From Neolewinella xylanilytica (GTDB lineage Bacteria; Bacteroidota; Bacteroidia; Chitinophagales; Saprospiraceae): a stretch of DNA of 64,000 nucleotides. This document shows positions 43,260 to 52,169 of this stretch, piece by piece. The notes below the pieces were generated by a model. The model saw nothing but the letters and a program-made list of their open reading frames with translations. It was not told the DNA's origin and searched no databases. The stretch spans positions 558,001 to 622,000 of the forward strand of contig NZ_PTJC01000006.1 of the NCBI RefSeq assembly GCF_002934605.1, given 5' to 3'. The translations under genes and the position numbers were made by a program. Each line of letters starts with the position of its first letter. Position 1 is the first letter of the stretch.

Positions 43260-44264
43260 ATGCCCTACCGTCTTCTTTCCGCCATCATTTTCCTACTGCC
43301 TCTTTCCGGCCCGTACGCCCAGTCGGATTCCATCCCGACCCTCGATCCGCGCCTCACCGATTACGACTACGCTTACCCGACCGAAACCTACGCCTTCACC
43401 AGCCAGCAGCAAGAGCTGGAGATGGTCTACATGGACCAACTCCCCACCGGTGAAGCCAACGGCCGCACCATCGTGCTCCTCCATGGCAAGAACTTCAACG
43501 GCGCCTACTGGGGCGAGACCATGACCTTCCTGCTGGAGCAGGGCTACCGTGTCATCGTGCCCGACCAGATCGGCTTCGGGAAGTCGACCAAGCCGGAATA
43601 TTACCAGTACACCTTCCAGCAACTCGCCGATAACACCAGGGCGCTGCTCGATACGCTCGGCGTGGATTCTACCGTGGTGTTGGGCCATTCCATGGGCGGT
43701 ATGCTGGCTACCCGCTTTGCCCTGATGTACCCCGGTGCAGTTACGGAGTTGATCCTGGTCAATCCCATCGGTCTGGAGGATTGGAAGCTGAAAGTTCCGT
43801 ACCAGACCATCGACCAGTGGTACGAGAGCGAGCTGGAAAAAGACTACGAATCCATCAAGGAATACATGCGGCAGAGCTACTACGCCGGTAACTGGGAGCC
43901 CCGCTACGAGCCCTGGGCGAAATTACTGGCCGGCTGGACCAAGCACCCGGAGTACCCCCGAATTGCGTGGAACTCGGCGCTCACCTACGATATGATCTTC
44001 ACCCAACCGGTGGTGTACGAATTCGGTGAACTCACCGTACCGACCACCCTCATCATCGGGACCCGTGACCGCACCGCCCTGGGCAAGCCCCTGGTGAGCG
44101 AGGAAGTGCGGGAAACGATGGGGCGGTACGACGACCTCGGCCACACCATCAGCGAGCAGATTCCCGATTCCGAACTGATCGAGCTGGACGGCATCGGCCA
44201 CCTTCCCCACATCGAGGCCTTCGGTTTATTCGACAAGGCCCTGCGGCAAGCCCTGCAGGACTAA
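43260..44264 (+). CDS. Exported alpha/beta hydrolase
   Basis: 334 residues with a signal peptide (MPYRLLSAIIFLLPLSGPYAQ). The alpha/beta-hydrolase pattern is complete: oxyanion loop HGKNFNGAYWG, DQIGFGKS, the nucleophile elbow GHSMGG (Ser about 142), the acidic residue in GTRDRTALGK and the histidine in GIGHLPHIEAF. Length and cap-domain position resemble epoxide hydrolase/haloperoxidase-like esterases. Substrate is unknown. Its stop interlocks with that of the convergent NIPSNAP gene by 4 nt. Confidence 0.93.
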   Translation: MPYRLLSAIIFLLPLSGPYAQSDSIPTLDPRLTDYDYAYPTETYAFTSQQQELEMVYMDQLPTGEANGRTIVLLHGKNFNGAYWGETMTFLLEQGYRVIVPDQIGFGKSTKPEYYQYTFQQLADNTRALLDTLGVDSTVVLGHSMGGMLATRFALMYPGAVTELILVNPIGLEDWKLKVPYQTIDQWYESELEKDYESIKEYMRQSYYAGNWEPRYEPWAKLLAGWTKHPEYPRIAWNSALTYDMIFTQPVVYEFGELTVPTTLIIGTRDRTALGKPLVSEEVRETMGRYDDLGHTISEQIPDSELIELDGIGHLPHIEAFGLFDKALRQALQD

Positions 44265-45025
44265 ACCGGCATCAGGAAAATCCGCTGGATATTACTCACC
44301 GAGTCGGCGAATTCCGGCAGGTCCTTGATCCGGTTCCATTCGGGGTGGCTGCCGAATTTGCTCCAGTTGGCGTCGCGCTCTTTCATGTCGTCGAACTGGA
44401 GGAGGTACACCAGGGCGGGGCGGTAGGGGCCGGCGATCATGTCGCCGTAGAACACGGCATCCAGGTCGGTTTCCTTGAAGATCTGGACTTCCGACTCGTT
44501 GAACATCCGAATTTTGCGGCGGGTAGCATCCTCGGAATAGCCTTCGTAGATGCGCAGTTCGAAGAGCCCGGCCTGGGGGTCCGCCGGAACGCTTTGGGGC
44601 ATGCCATCGAAAGCGTTCATCAGCCAGGAGGAAAAGCGGGTATACAGGGGGCGGTCGGCACCTACGGCGTCATACTCCGTCGCCTCCGATTGGAAAACCG
44701 CGTCATCGTCGAGGGTCTGGCTGGCCAGGTAGGCGGAGGCGTTCCGGTAGGCGATCATGACGTGGAGCTTCACCGGATTGCTGTTGCCGTATTCGTTGAA
44801 AACGGCAAACTGGGTGGCTCCGTTCCGTCGAAGGGCGGCTTGCAGGGTGTTCTGGAGGTAGTCCAGCAGCATTCCCTGGTTGCCGCCCCAGGCCATTTCG
44901 TAGACCCGCCATTCGATCAGCTCTTTCTCGGTGGTTTGGTTGGGCGAATGGGTGGCACCTAACTGGCTTCCGGCGACGGCTATGGCACCTGCGGCCCCCG
45001 CCCGGAAAAACTTTCTGCGTTGCAT
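44261..45025 (-). CDS. NIPSNAP family protein, Tat-exported
   Basis: 254 residues. The start at 45025 exposes a twin-arginine signal (MQRRKFFRAGAAGAIAVAGS); the farther upstream frame is unlikely. The mature part has two ferredoxin-like NIPSNAP/dimeric alpha-beta barrel halves: EWRVYEMAWGGNQGMLLDYL and, about residue 145, LFELRIYEGYSEDATRRKIR, ending in the conserved GSHPEWNRIKDLPEF. Family function is unclear, with oxygenase-like folds. Tat export suggests folding in the cytoplasm before transport. It is divergent from the GH13 gene. Confidence 0.9.
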   Translation of the reverse strand: MQRRKFFRAGAAGAIAVAGSQLGATHSPNQTTEKELIEWRVYEMAWGGNQGMLLDYLQNTLQAALRRNGATQFAVFNEYGNSNPVKLHVMIAYRNASAYLASQTLDDDAVFQSEATEYDAVGADRPLYTRFSSWLMNAFDGMPQSVPADPQAGLFELRIYEGYSEDATRRKIRMFNESEVQIFKETDLDAVFYGDMIAGPYRPALVYLLQFDDMKERDANWSKFGSHPEWNRIKDLPEFADSVSNIQRIFLMPV

Positions 45026-45076
45026 AATTCGATCTTTCGGGAAAGATAGAACTTCTCGCCGGCTAGGGCACTCTGT

Positions 45077-46381
45077 ATGTACGATACCGTAACCAGCACC
45101 CAAGAACCTATGCAACACCCCGATTGGTCTAAAAACGCCGTTCTCTACCAAATCAACACCCGCCAATTTACACCGGAAGGCACCTTTGCCGCGGCGGCGG
45201 AGGAGTTGCCCCGGTTAAAGGAACTAGGCGTAGACATTCTCTGGCTTATGCCCATTCACCCCATCGGGGAAAAGAACCGGAAGGGGGAACTGGGTAGCCC
45301 GTACTCGATCAAGGATTATTACGGCGTCAATCCGGAGTTCGGAACGATCGATGACCTGAAGACCTTCGTCCGTCGGGCCCACGACCAGGGCATGTACGTG
45401 ATCCTCGACTGGGTCGCCAATCACACTGCCTGGGACAACGTACTGGTAGAAGAACACGCCGATTGGTACGCCCGCGACTATAAGGGGGACTTCCGGCCTA
45501 CACCTTGGTGGGACTGGTCCGACATCATCGATCTCAACTACAGGGAGGAAGGCACGCGCAACTACATGCTCGAAGTAATGGAGTGGTGGGTGCGCGAATG
45601 CGACATCGATGGCTACCGCTGCGACGTGGCCGGCTACGTACCGACGGTGTTCTGGGAGGCCGTACGCGAACGACTCGACGCGATCAAACCCGTCTTCATG
45701 CTCGCCGAGTGGGAAGCGCGGGACCTGCACAACGCGGCCTTTGACGCCACCTACGCCTGGAGCTGGCACGAAACCCTGCACCGGATCGCCCACGGCAAGG
45801 ATGGGGTGGGAGCGTTGTTCGTCTTCTATTCCTGGAACGAACGCGCCTGGCCGGCGGACGCCATGCGCCTCACCTTCACCGACAACCACGACAAAAACGC
45901 CTGGGAAGGTACCATGTACGAGATGCTCGGCGATGCCCTCGAGGCATCCATCGCGCTTTCCTTCATCGGTGAGGGCATCCCCCTGATCCACAACGGACAG
46001 GAAGCCGGCCTCGATAAGCGACTGGCTTTCTTCCGCCGGGACCCCATCGAGTGGAAGGAACATCCTTTCGCCGGGCTCTTCCGCAAGCTCATCAAGCTGC
46101 GGAAGGCGCACACGGCCCTCGCCAATGCACCGTACGGCGCGACGATGATCCGGGTGCCGAATAATTATGAATCGGAGGTCCTCAGCTTCGTCCGCCAGGA
46201 TGACGCAAGCAAGATCTTCGCCATCTTCAATTTTTGCGCCGAGACGCGGGTGCTACGCTTTTCGGAACGGCTATATCCCGGTAAATACGCCGACGGCCTG
46301 ACCGGCAACGAACAGGAGATTTCGGAAGGGGAGGAAGTTAGTCTGCAGCCTTGGGAATGGAGGGTGTTTGTTGGCCGGTAG
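45077..46381 (+). CDS. GH13 alpha-amylase family protein
   Basis: 434 residues with no signal peptide, so probably cytosolic; an alternative start at 45110 (MQHPDWSKNAVLYQ) is possible. GH13 motifs are present: VDILWLMPIHPIG, the DWVANHTAWD region, the nucleophile in DGYRCDVAG (Asp about 182), the acid/base in MLAEWEARD (Glu about 211) and the transition-state aspartate in FTDNHDKN (about 268). A short C-terminal beta domain follows (KIFAIFNFCAETRVL). It acts on alpha-glucans or related oligosaccharides; specificity cannot be read. Its stop codon lies inside the 50-bp palindrome that follows. Confidence 0.93.
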   Translation: MYDTVTSTQEPMQHPDWSKNAVLYQINTRQFTPEGTFAAAAEELPRLKELGVDILWLMPIHPIGEKNRKGELGSPYSIKDYYGVNPEFGTIDDLKTFVRRAHDQGMYVILDWVANHTAWDNVLVEEHADWYARDYKGDFRPTPWWDWSDIIDLNYREEGTRNYMLEVMEWWVRECDIDGYRCDVAGYVPTVFWEAVRERLDAIKPVFMLAEWEARDLHNAAFDATYAWSWHETLHRIAHGKDGVGALFVFYSWNERAWPADAMRLTFTDNHDKNAWEGTMYEMLGDALEASIALSFIGEGIPLIHNGQEAGLDKRLAFFRRDPIEWKEHPFAGLFRKLIKLRKAHTALANAPYGATMIRVPNNYESEVLSFVRQDDASKIFAIFNFCAETRVLRFSERLYPGKYADGLTGNEQEISEGEEVSLQPWEWRVFVGR

Positions 46382-46424
46382 ATTAGTGGTCGGACGACTA
46401 GTCGTCCGACCACTAATCTACCGG
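46375..46424. repeat. 50-bp perfect palindrome overlapping the amylase stop codon
   Basis: The sequence is self-complementary from CCGGTAGATTAGTGGTCGGA to its mirror TCCGACCACTAATCTACCGG, with centre CGACTAGTCG. It includes the last codons and TAG of the GH13 gene. As RNA it would fold into a hairpin of more than 20 bp. It shares words with 29203-29277. The rest of 46425-46684 holds only a G-rich stretch and the hairpin at 46591. Confidence 0.9.
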
Positions 46425-46590
46425 CGACCATCCCAGATTTAACCCGGAGTTAACATATGAGGCGTATAGGGCTCGGTCCATACGTCACCCGACCCGGCAG
46501 ATTGATGGGGTCAGGTGAATACCGGGTCAAAACCTTCCAGATTGGGGGGGGGGAGCCCGAATTGCCGCCGATCGACGCGCCTCCCTACAG

Positions 46591-46638
46591 AAAACGTAAA
46601 CGACCCTCCCCCTGTCCGGGGTCGGGCCGTTTACGTTT
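46591..46638 (-). terminator. Hairpin terminator after the aldo/keto reductase gene
   Basis: AAACGTAAACG pairs with CGTTTACGTTT, with inner GGGTCG/CGACCC-like pairing. On the minus strand the stem is followed by a short T-run. It lies about 46 nt beyond the reductase stop and may work in both directions. Confidence 0.6.
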
Positions 46639-46684
46639 CTCTCGGCGGGGAACACCCGTGAGCTTTTCCTGTCTCGGTAGGGGA

Positions 46685-47548
46685 TTAGCCCAGGTCATCC
46701 AGGGTTTTCACGTCCTCATCGTCCAATTCGATAGCTGCCGCCTGGGTGTTTTCCTTGAGGTGGCTGACGGAGCTCGTGCCGGGGATGGGTAGGATATTGT
46801 CGCTGTGGGCGAGCAACCAGGCGATAGCGATCTGGTAGACGCTGCTGTCGTACTTTTTGGCGATCCGCTGCAGGTCTTTGTTTTCCAGCGCACCGGCGTC
46901 GAGGGGGTACCAGGGGATAAAGCCGATGCCATTCTCGCGGGTCCACTTCACTTCGTCTTCCCACTGGCGGTCGGTGAGGCTGTATTTATTCTGCACGCTG
47001 ACTACCTCGAAATGCTCCTGGGCCTGCTTGATCTGGTCGACGTTCACTTCCGATAATCCCAGGTGGCGGATGTATCCCTGTTGCTGCAGTTCGGCCAGTT
47101 TGCCCAAAAATTCATCGGCGGGGACCTTTTCGTCGAAGCGGTGGAGCTGGTACAGATCAATCCGTTCCAGTTTGAGGCGCTTCAGGCTTCCCTTCAGGGC
47201 TTCTTCCAGGTGCTCGGGGCGTCCGTTCACGGGCCATTCGTTCGGGCCGGTGCGCTCCAGTCCGCCCTTCGTAGCGACTAAAAGGCCGTCGGGGTAGGGG
47301 TGCAGGGCTTTGGCGATCAGTTCTTCCGATACGTTCGGGCCGTAGCTGTCGGCGGTGTCGATAAAATTGATGCCCAGGTCCTGGGTGGCTTTCAATACCC
47401 GGATCGCTTCGTCTTTATCTTTGGGTGGCCCCCAGATGCCGTCTCCGGTGATGCGCATGGCGCCGTAGCCGAGGCGGTGGATGGTGAGGTCGTTACCGAG
47501 TGTGTAGGTGCCGGATTGCTCCGCGATGTTGTTCGTCTTCGTGTTCAT
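46685..47548 (-). CDS. Aldo/keto reductase
   Basis: 287 residues from 47548 (MNTKTNNIAEQSG); an upstream ATG adds unconserved residues. The TIM-barrel AKR motifs are visible: LGYGAMRITG, FIDTADSYGP (catalytic Asp and Tyr), VATKGG (Lys) and LYQLHRFD (His). The NADPH-binding part is near LPIPGTSSVSHLKEN. It would reduce aldehydes or ketones with NADPH; substrate unknown. It diverges from the DUF3253 gene 60 nt away. Confidence 0.93.
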   Translation of the reverse strand: MNTKTNNIAEQSGTYTLGNDLTIHRLGYGAMRITGDGIWGPPKDKDEAIRVLKATQDLGINFIDTADSYGPNVSEELIAKALHPYPDGLLVATKGGLERTGPNEWPVNGRPEHLEEALKGSLKRLKLERIDLYQLHRFDEKVPADEFLGKLAELQQQGYIRHLGLSEVNVDQIKQAQEHFEVVSVQNKYSLTDRQWEDEVKWTRENGIGFIPWYPLDAGALENKDLQRIAKKYDSSVYQIAIAWLLAHSDNILPIPGTSSVSHLKENTQAAAIELDDEDVKTLDDLG

Positions 47549-47607
47549 AGGTGGATCTTTTGTAATACACACATAAGGCGTTAAATCCTGGCCGTTGTTC
47601 ACCAAGT

Positions 47608-47871
47608 ATGCAGACGATTATAACCGACACCCGGATCGACGCTGAAATCCTCGCCCAAACCGAAGCCCGGGGAACCGATAAAACCGTATGCCCGTCGGAA
47701 GTAGCCCGTGGCCTATGCCCGGACGACTGGCGGCCGCTCATGGAGCGGGTACGTGACCGAGCCCGTGCGCTGGCCGCGAAGGGACGCATTGACATTTGCC
47801 AGTCGGGAACGCCCGTCGATCCGGACAAGGACTGGACAGGGCCGGTGCGGCTACGCTTTCGGAAGGATTAG
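47608..47871 (+). CDS. DUF3253 domain protein
   Basis: 87 residues, the usual family length. The conserved TVCPSEVARGLCPDDWRPLM, ALAAKGRIDICQSGTPVDP and GPVRLRFRKD blocks are all present. The fold is predicted to be winged-helix-like and the function is unknown. Its stop codon overlaps that of the convergent heme protein gene. Confidence 0.88.
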   Translation: MQTIITDTRIDAEILAQTEARGTDKTVCPSEVARGLCPDDWRPLMERVRDRARALAAKGRIDICQSGTPVDPDKDWTGPVRLRFRKD

Positions 47872-50800
47872 CTCTCTTCGGAGTGCAAGCTGGACAAGAA
47901 TGCGACCAGGTCCCGGATCTCCCGGCGATTCAGTCGCTCTTCCATCGAGGGCATGCTTGAAGGTACCGTTTCTTCTTCGGCGATATCACTTCGTTGAATA
48001 GTCTGGATATCCTCTTTACCGATCTTCAGGGTGATCTCCTCCGGGGTGCGCCGCATGACGGTTCCCGCCGTGACGGTGCCGTCGTTCAGGGTAACCAGGA
48101 TCGTTTCGTAACCGGGGGCCAGGCGGGCGCTGGGCCGGATCAGGGCTTCCAACAATTGGCGTTGGGATAGTTGGTCGGCGATGCCCTCCAGTCCGGGACC
48201 TACGTTGCCACCGTATTCGAAGATGGCGTGGCAGCGCACGCACTGGGCGGATTCGTTGCGGTAGAAGAGGTTCCTTCCCCGTTCGGCATTTCCGCCCTCG
48301 AGGGCGAAGGCATAGAGGCCGAGGTCACCGTCTACGGTGCCGGCGTAATCGGTCAGGATGGCGTTAAGCTGGGGGTTGCCGTGCTGTTCGACGGCTTCGG
48401 CCAGGTCGAGTTTCACCTCCGTGGGGATGTTATCGGCCTCGAGGCGGTCGAGCAGGTCGGCGAACAACGCGTCGACGGATTCTCCCTTGATCTGAGACAG
48501 TCCAAGCAGGGCAGCTTGCTGCTCCACTACCGTACCGCGCTGCAGTACTTTATCGTAAAGCAGCACCGACCGGTCTTCGGAAATCCCCGAACTGGGTAGA
48601 ATTTCCAGTGCCCGTGCCCGTACGTTTCCGTCGCGGTCGGCGAGAGCCGTTTCCAGGTTCCGGTCCAGGTCGGGCGCACCGAGTTGGTGGAGGGCGTTGA
48701 GGGCTTCGGTGCGGACCAGCGTAGACCGATCGGTCGCGAGGAGCTGGGTCAGCTGGGGGATCGTCGCTTCCAGGTTCAGTTTGCCGGCGGCTTCAATGGC
48801 GGCCAGGCGTACGGCTTCGTCGCCCCGCGTCATCAGTCCCGCGATGCGGGGCGCCAGTGCTGCGGCGGCTACCGTCGAATCCTGCTCGAACTCGCCCCGG
48901 TAGCGGCCATCTACCCGGTCGAATACGCTGGGATGTGCCCAAACGGCCAGCGCGGAGATGGCCTCGGCCCGCAACTCGGCGGGGGCGTTGCCGCGGTTGG
49001 CGTAGGCCACTAGCCGCTCCACACTCTCTTGTCCGCCGACGCGTACGTTGGCGTTAATGGCGCGCCGTAGCAGCGGCTCGGAAGTGAAGCGCGGGTCATC
49101 CAGGGTGGCCGCCAGGGCAGGCAGGGCATCGGGAATGGAAAGATCGTCGTTGATGCCCCGGGCGGCTTCGGCTACGATGTATTCCTCCTCGTCATCCAGG
49201 AACCGGGCGATCTCGGGCGATTCCATCCGGCGCAGGGCCACTACCGCGGCGGTGCGCAGGGCACGGGAAGGACTGTCTTGGAGCGCTACGAGCGGTTCCG
49301 TCTGGCCGATCCGACCGAGGGCGATCATGCCGGCCATGCGGAGATAGACGTCTTCGTCGTCGTTCCGCTCGATCATGTCCAGGATGGGCTGTACCGCGTC
49401 TTTGTTCTCGGTGCGTCCGAGTGCCTCGGTGGCCATGAAAACTACGCGCGGCTCTTCCCGCTCCAACAGGTCGATGAGCTCGGTACCGGCGCCTTCGAAG
49501 CGAACATCGCCGATCATTTTGGCGGCCTGGGCTACGATTTCGGGATCATTGTCGACCAGGAAGGAAGCGAGTTCGTCGGCATATCCCGGTTCGGCGCGGG
49601 CCATCTGGGCCATACCCCATAATCCGTGAATGCGGGCAAACTGATCCGGGTCCTTGCGGGCGGTGTTTAGCAGGGTCAGGTAGCCGTCGTTGCCCCGCTT
49701 GACGAGTTCGAATTGGGCGTTTTTCCGAACCCGCTGATCCTGGTGGGCCAGCAATACGGCCAGGGTATCGAGGCCCAGTTCGGATAGCTGCAGGTTGAGC
49801 AGCCGTTTTACTTCCTGGCGAATCGGGGTGTCGGCTCCTCCCGGCACGTCCAGTTTCCAGATGCGACCCTCCTGTTTGGGGTTCCACCCGTTGATCCAGT
49901 CGGCCACGTAAAGGGCGCCGTCGGCTCCAAAGTCTATGCCGGTGGGGAGCAGGCCCGAAACGACTTCCCGGGTAGATCCTAGTTTAAAACCGGCTCCTTC
50001 CGGCTCTAGGGTGAAGGCGTGGACGGGCGAATTGGCGGGGTTGCCTCGAAACTCGGCGACGAAAAAGTGGCGATAATACTCCGGCCCCAGGGCCGTGCCG
50101 GGGTTGTAAACAAAGCCGGTAGGACCGTTCACGTAATTCTGGATGGGCGGCAGGAAATAGGCGGCCTGTCCCTCCCAGCGAGGTTCGTACATCCGCTCTT
50201 CCATCCACACCTTGTAGTCGTTATTGTCCGGATCGGTATACTTCCCAAACTGCCAGTTTATACGCCACCCGGAGTCCGATCCGTCGATGAGGTAAACCAG
50301 GCGCTCGCTTTCCCCGCTGTGGTCCCCGTCGTTGTCTTCGGAGATGAGGTTGCCCAGATCGTCGAAGACGAATTCGTGGGTGTTGCGAAGGCCGTGGGCG
50401 AATACCTCGAAATTGGTGCCGTCCGGGTCGCACCGGACAATGGTGCCCTCGTTGGGGTACTTATGCTCCTGGCCGTCTTTGTCGATCACGTTCATGCCTA
50501 CGTCTCCGCCACCCCACCAGATGCGTCCCTGTGGCCCGACGGTGACGCCCGACATACCGTGGCCACCGAAGCCGATGTGGACGATCCAGCCGTGGCTTAG
50601 CGATTCTTTCTCGTCGGCGATCCCGTCCGCGTCGGTGTCGCTGGTTTTCCAAAGGTCGGGGCCGACCGAAATGTATACCTGGCCATCCGCGTATTCTACG
50701 CCGTTGGTCACGTCCGTAACCTCTTCGTTGAAGTCTTCGATGTAGAGCTTGGCGTGGTCGGCCACCCCGTTGCCACTGCGGTCCTCGACGAACCACACCT

Positions 50801-51269
50801 CGTCTTTCTCTACGGTCAGGTCCCGCCAGTCGCGTACGCCGTCCTCGTTGAGATCCTTGAGGTGTCGTTCGGACTGATCACTGCCCTGCTCGAAGGTCTT
50901 GCGGAGAAAATCACGACGGTCCTCTACCGACTCGAAGGAAATGGAAGCCGTCATCCAGTCGCGGTGACCGCGGATATCAAATTCGGAACTGATCGGTCGG
51001 TTGGCGCTAGTGTAAAAAACCCGACCGTCGGGAGCTACGCTGATGGCCACCGGGTCTGCAATGAGGCTATCGCTGGCCCAGAGGCTGAGCTCCAGGTCAT
51101 CGGAAACCTCGACGTTGGTTTCCGCCCGGATCTTGCCGGCCAGTTCCCTGGCGGCCACGGGTTCCAGGTCAATGTCTCGGTCGGGGTAGATCGGGCCGGT
51201 GACTTCCGGCTGCTCGGCACAGTAGGCCAGGGTCAACAGGACGAGAAGGAGGGGGATAAAGCGTTGCAT
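47868..51269 (-). CDS. PVC-type heme-binding lipoprotein: propeller + HEAT repeats + cytochrome c
   Basis: 1133 residues. The start at 51269 opens a lipoprotein signal (MQRFIPLLLVLLTLAYC, lipobox LAYC). Parts in order: a glucose/sorbosone-dehydrogenase-like beta-propeller (about 40-480; GWIVHIGFGGHGMSGVTVGP, GLLPTGIDFGADGALYVADW), an array of HEAT-type helical repeats (about 490-960; RVVFMATEALGRTE and similar), and a C-terminal cytochrome c domain with CVRCH about residue 1008 and downstream TVPSSMPSMEERL (likely axial Met). This layout is common in Planctomycetes and Bacteroidota ('PVC-type heme-binding CxxCH protein'), proposed to oxidise sugars or other substrates at the cell surface. Substrate unknown. 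Confidence 0.93.
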   Translation of the reverse strand: MQRFIPLLLVLLTLAYCAEQPEVTGPIYPDRDIDLEPVAARELAGKIRAETNVEVSDDLELSLWASDSLIADPVAISVAPDGRVFYTSANRPISSEFDIRGHRDWMTASISFESVEDRRDFLRKTFEQGSDQSERHLKDLNEDGVRDWRDLTVEKDEVWFVEDRSGNGVADHAKLYIEDFNEEVTDVTNGVEYADGQVYISVGPDLWKTSDTDADGIADEKESLSHGWIVHIGFGGHGMSGVTVGPQGRIWWGGGDVGMNVIDKDGQEHKYPNEGTIVRCDPDGTNFEVFAHGLRNTHEFVFDDLGNLISEDNDGDHSGESERLVYLIDGSDSGWRINWQFGKYTDPDNNDYKVWMEERMYEPRWEGQAAYFLPPIQNYVNGPTGFVYNPGTALGPEYYRHFFVAEFRGNPANSPVHAFTLEPEGAGFKLGSTREVVSGLLPTGIDFGADGALYVADWINGWNPKQEGRIWKLDVPGGADTPIRQEVKRLLNLQLSELGLDTLAVLLAHQDQRVRKNAQFELVKRGNDGYLTLLNTARKDPDQFARIHGLWGMAQMARAEPGYADELASFLVDNDPEIVAQAAKMIGDVRFEGAGTELIDLLEREEPRVVFMATEALGRTENKDAVQPILDMIERNDDEDVYLRMAGMIALGRIGQTEPLVALQDSPSRALRTAAVVALRRMESPEIARFLDDEEEYIVAEAARGINDDLSIPDALPALAATLDDPRFTSEPLLRRAINANVRVGGQESVERLVAYANRGNAPAELRAEAISALAVWAHPSVFDRVDGRYRGEFEQDSTVAAAALAPRIAGLMTRGDEAVRLAAIEAAGKLNLEATIPQLTQLLATDRSTLVRTEALNALHQLGAPDLDRNLETALADRDGNVRARALEILPSSGISEDRSVLLYDKVLQRGTVVEQQAALLGLSQIKGESVDALFADLLDRLEADNIPTEVKLDLAEAVEQHGNPQLNAILTDYAGTVDGDLGLYAFALEGGNAERGRNLFYRNESAQCVRCHAIFEYGGNVGPGLEGIADQLSQRQLLEALIRPSARLAPGYETILVTLNDGTVTAGTVMRRTPEEITLKIGKEDIQTIQRSDIAEEETVPSSMPSMEERLNRREIRDLVAFLSSLHSEES

Positions 51270-51352
51270 GATCGATGATTGAAGGCGGCTAAATATACAT
51301 TGCCCATCCTTCACCGGTGTGCATTGCACCCGCGCCCGGCGCGAAAACCTGC

Positions 51353-51535
51353 TTATTCTTTTTTGCCTTTTCCGTCGCGCTCCAACAACGCCTGAGTGGC
51401 CTTTATGTGTCCCCCGCTGCTACCCTCCGGATCTTGGTGGCGATTCTCCCGGGCCGGTTGCGCCTGCTCGTCGGCTGGCTTCTCCCGCTCCACGGCTGCT
51501 GCTGCGAAGGTGCTACCGGCTTCATTGCTGTCTTC
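51353..51535 (-). pseudogene. Fossil copy of the clpB 3' end
   Basis: Minus-strand translation gives VEREKPADEQ, then DPEGSSGGHIKATQALLER and GKKE followed by a stop. This aligns with the intact ClpB tail [10 protein letters not shown] ... [19 protein letters not shown] ... AKKE-stop. An in-frame TAG precedes the similarity at 51536-51538, so it is a dead remnant of about 60 codons. The intact clpB tail lies about 0.8 kb away on the other side of the DUF4199 gene. The remainder of 51270-51599 shows no gene. Confidence 0.75.
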
Positions 51536-51599
51536 CTATGCGTTGTCATGCGGCTTGTGCCGGAGCACTCGCTTCACCGGCGTCGGGCGAAAGAAATGC

Positions 51600-52082
51600 T
51601 TATCCCACGATCGATCCCCGACTTGCATAGGCGTTGTCCGCCCCTTCTTTTGCCTCCAGCCGCGCATCGACGTAGCGGGTCAACAGGTAGGAACCGATGA
51701 GGCTGACGGCGACTCCTTCCATCAGGATAAACACGCCGGAAGTGAGGGGCGTAAGCGCATTACCAATCGGAGTTGCCGCCTGTAGCTCGGCCATGAGGCC
51801 GGAATCGGCGGAGAGGAACAGGACGGTGAAGATCGTAAACAGCACGGTGCCTACCGCACCGATGTAGAGCCCCTGGGCCACGCCACTGACGTAATTCTGG
51901 TGGGTGTCGGGTTGCTTAAGCCGCAACTGCTTGATACCGTAATACAGTACGGTCACGTGCAGCAAACCATTGACTACTCGCAACTCGTAGTTCCCCGCGA
52001 GACCGAGCAAATAGCTGAGCAGAAAGATGGCTACCAAGCCGCCGAAAAAATAAAGACCAAAACGGAGAGCGATTGTTTTCAT
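51600..52082 (-). CDS. DUF4199 family membrane protein
   Basis: 160 residues from 52082. There are four transmembrane helices: about 5-24 (FGLYFFGGLVAIFLLSYLLG), 33-50, 75-95 (GLYIGAVGTVLFTIFTVLFL) and 120-140. The pairing of helix 3 with a GxxxG-like face and the YGIKQLR loop is typical of DUF4199, a Bacteroidota membrane family of unknown function. It lies between clpB and a degraded copy of the clpB tail, which suggests that it arrived by, or was carried in, a local duplication. Confidence 0.87.
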   Translation of the reverse strand: MKTIALRFGLYFFGGLVAIFLLSYLLGLAGNYELRVVNGLLHVTVLYYGIKQLRLKQPDTHQNYVSGVAQGLYIGAVGTVLFTIFTVLFLSADSGLMAELQAATPIGNALTPLTSGVFILMEGVAVSLIGSYLLTRYVDARLEAKEGADNAYASRGSIVG

Positions 52083-52169
52083 TGTTCTATGTTTAAACAT
52101 AGTTCCCAACCACAATTCCGTCTTTTAGTTCAGGGCCGATTATAATTTGGGCGAATACGGGTTGCGCGT

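Noticed and set aside
51317-51785. Plus-strand frames of about 130 residues downstream of the PVC-type heme gene
   Set aside because: They are antisense to the clpB fossil and DUF4199, and their composition is atypical (Cys/Leu/Arg rich).
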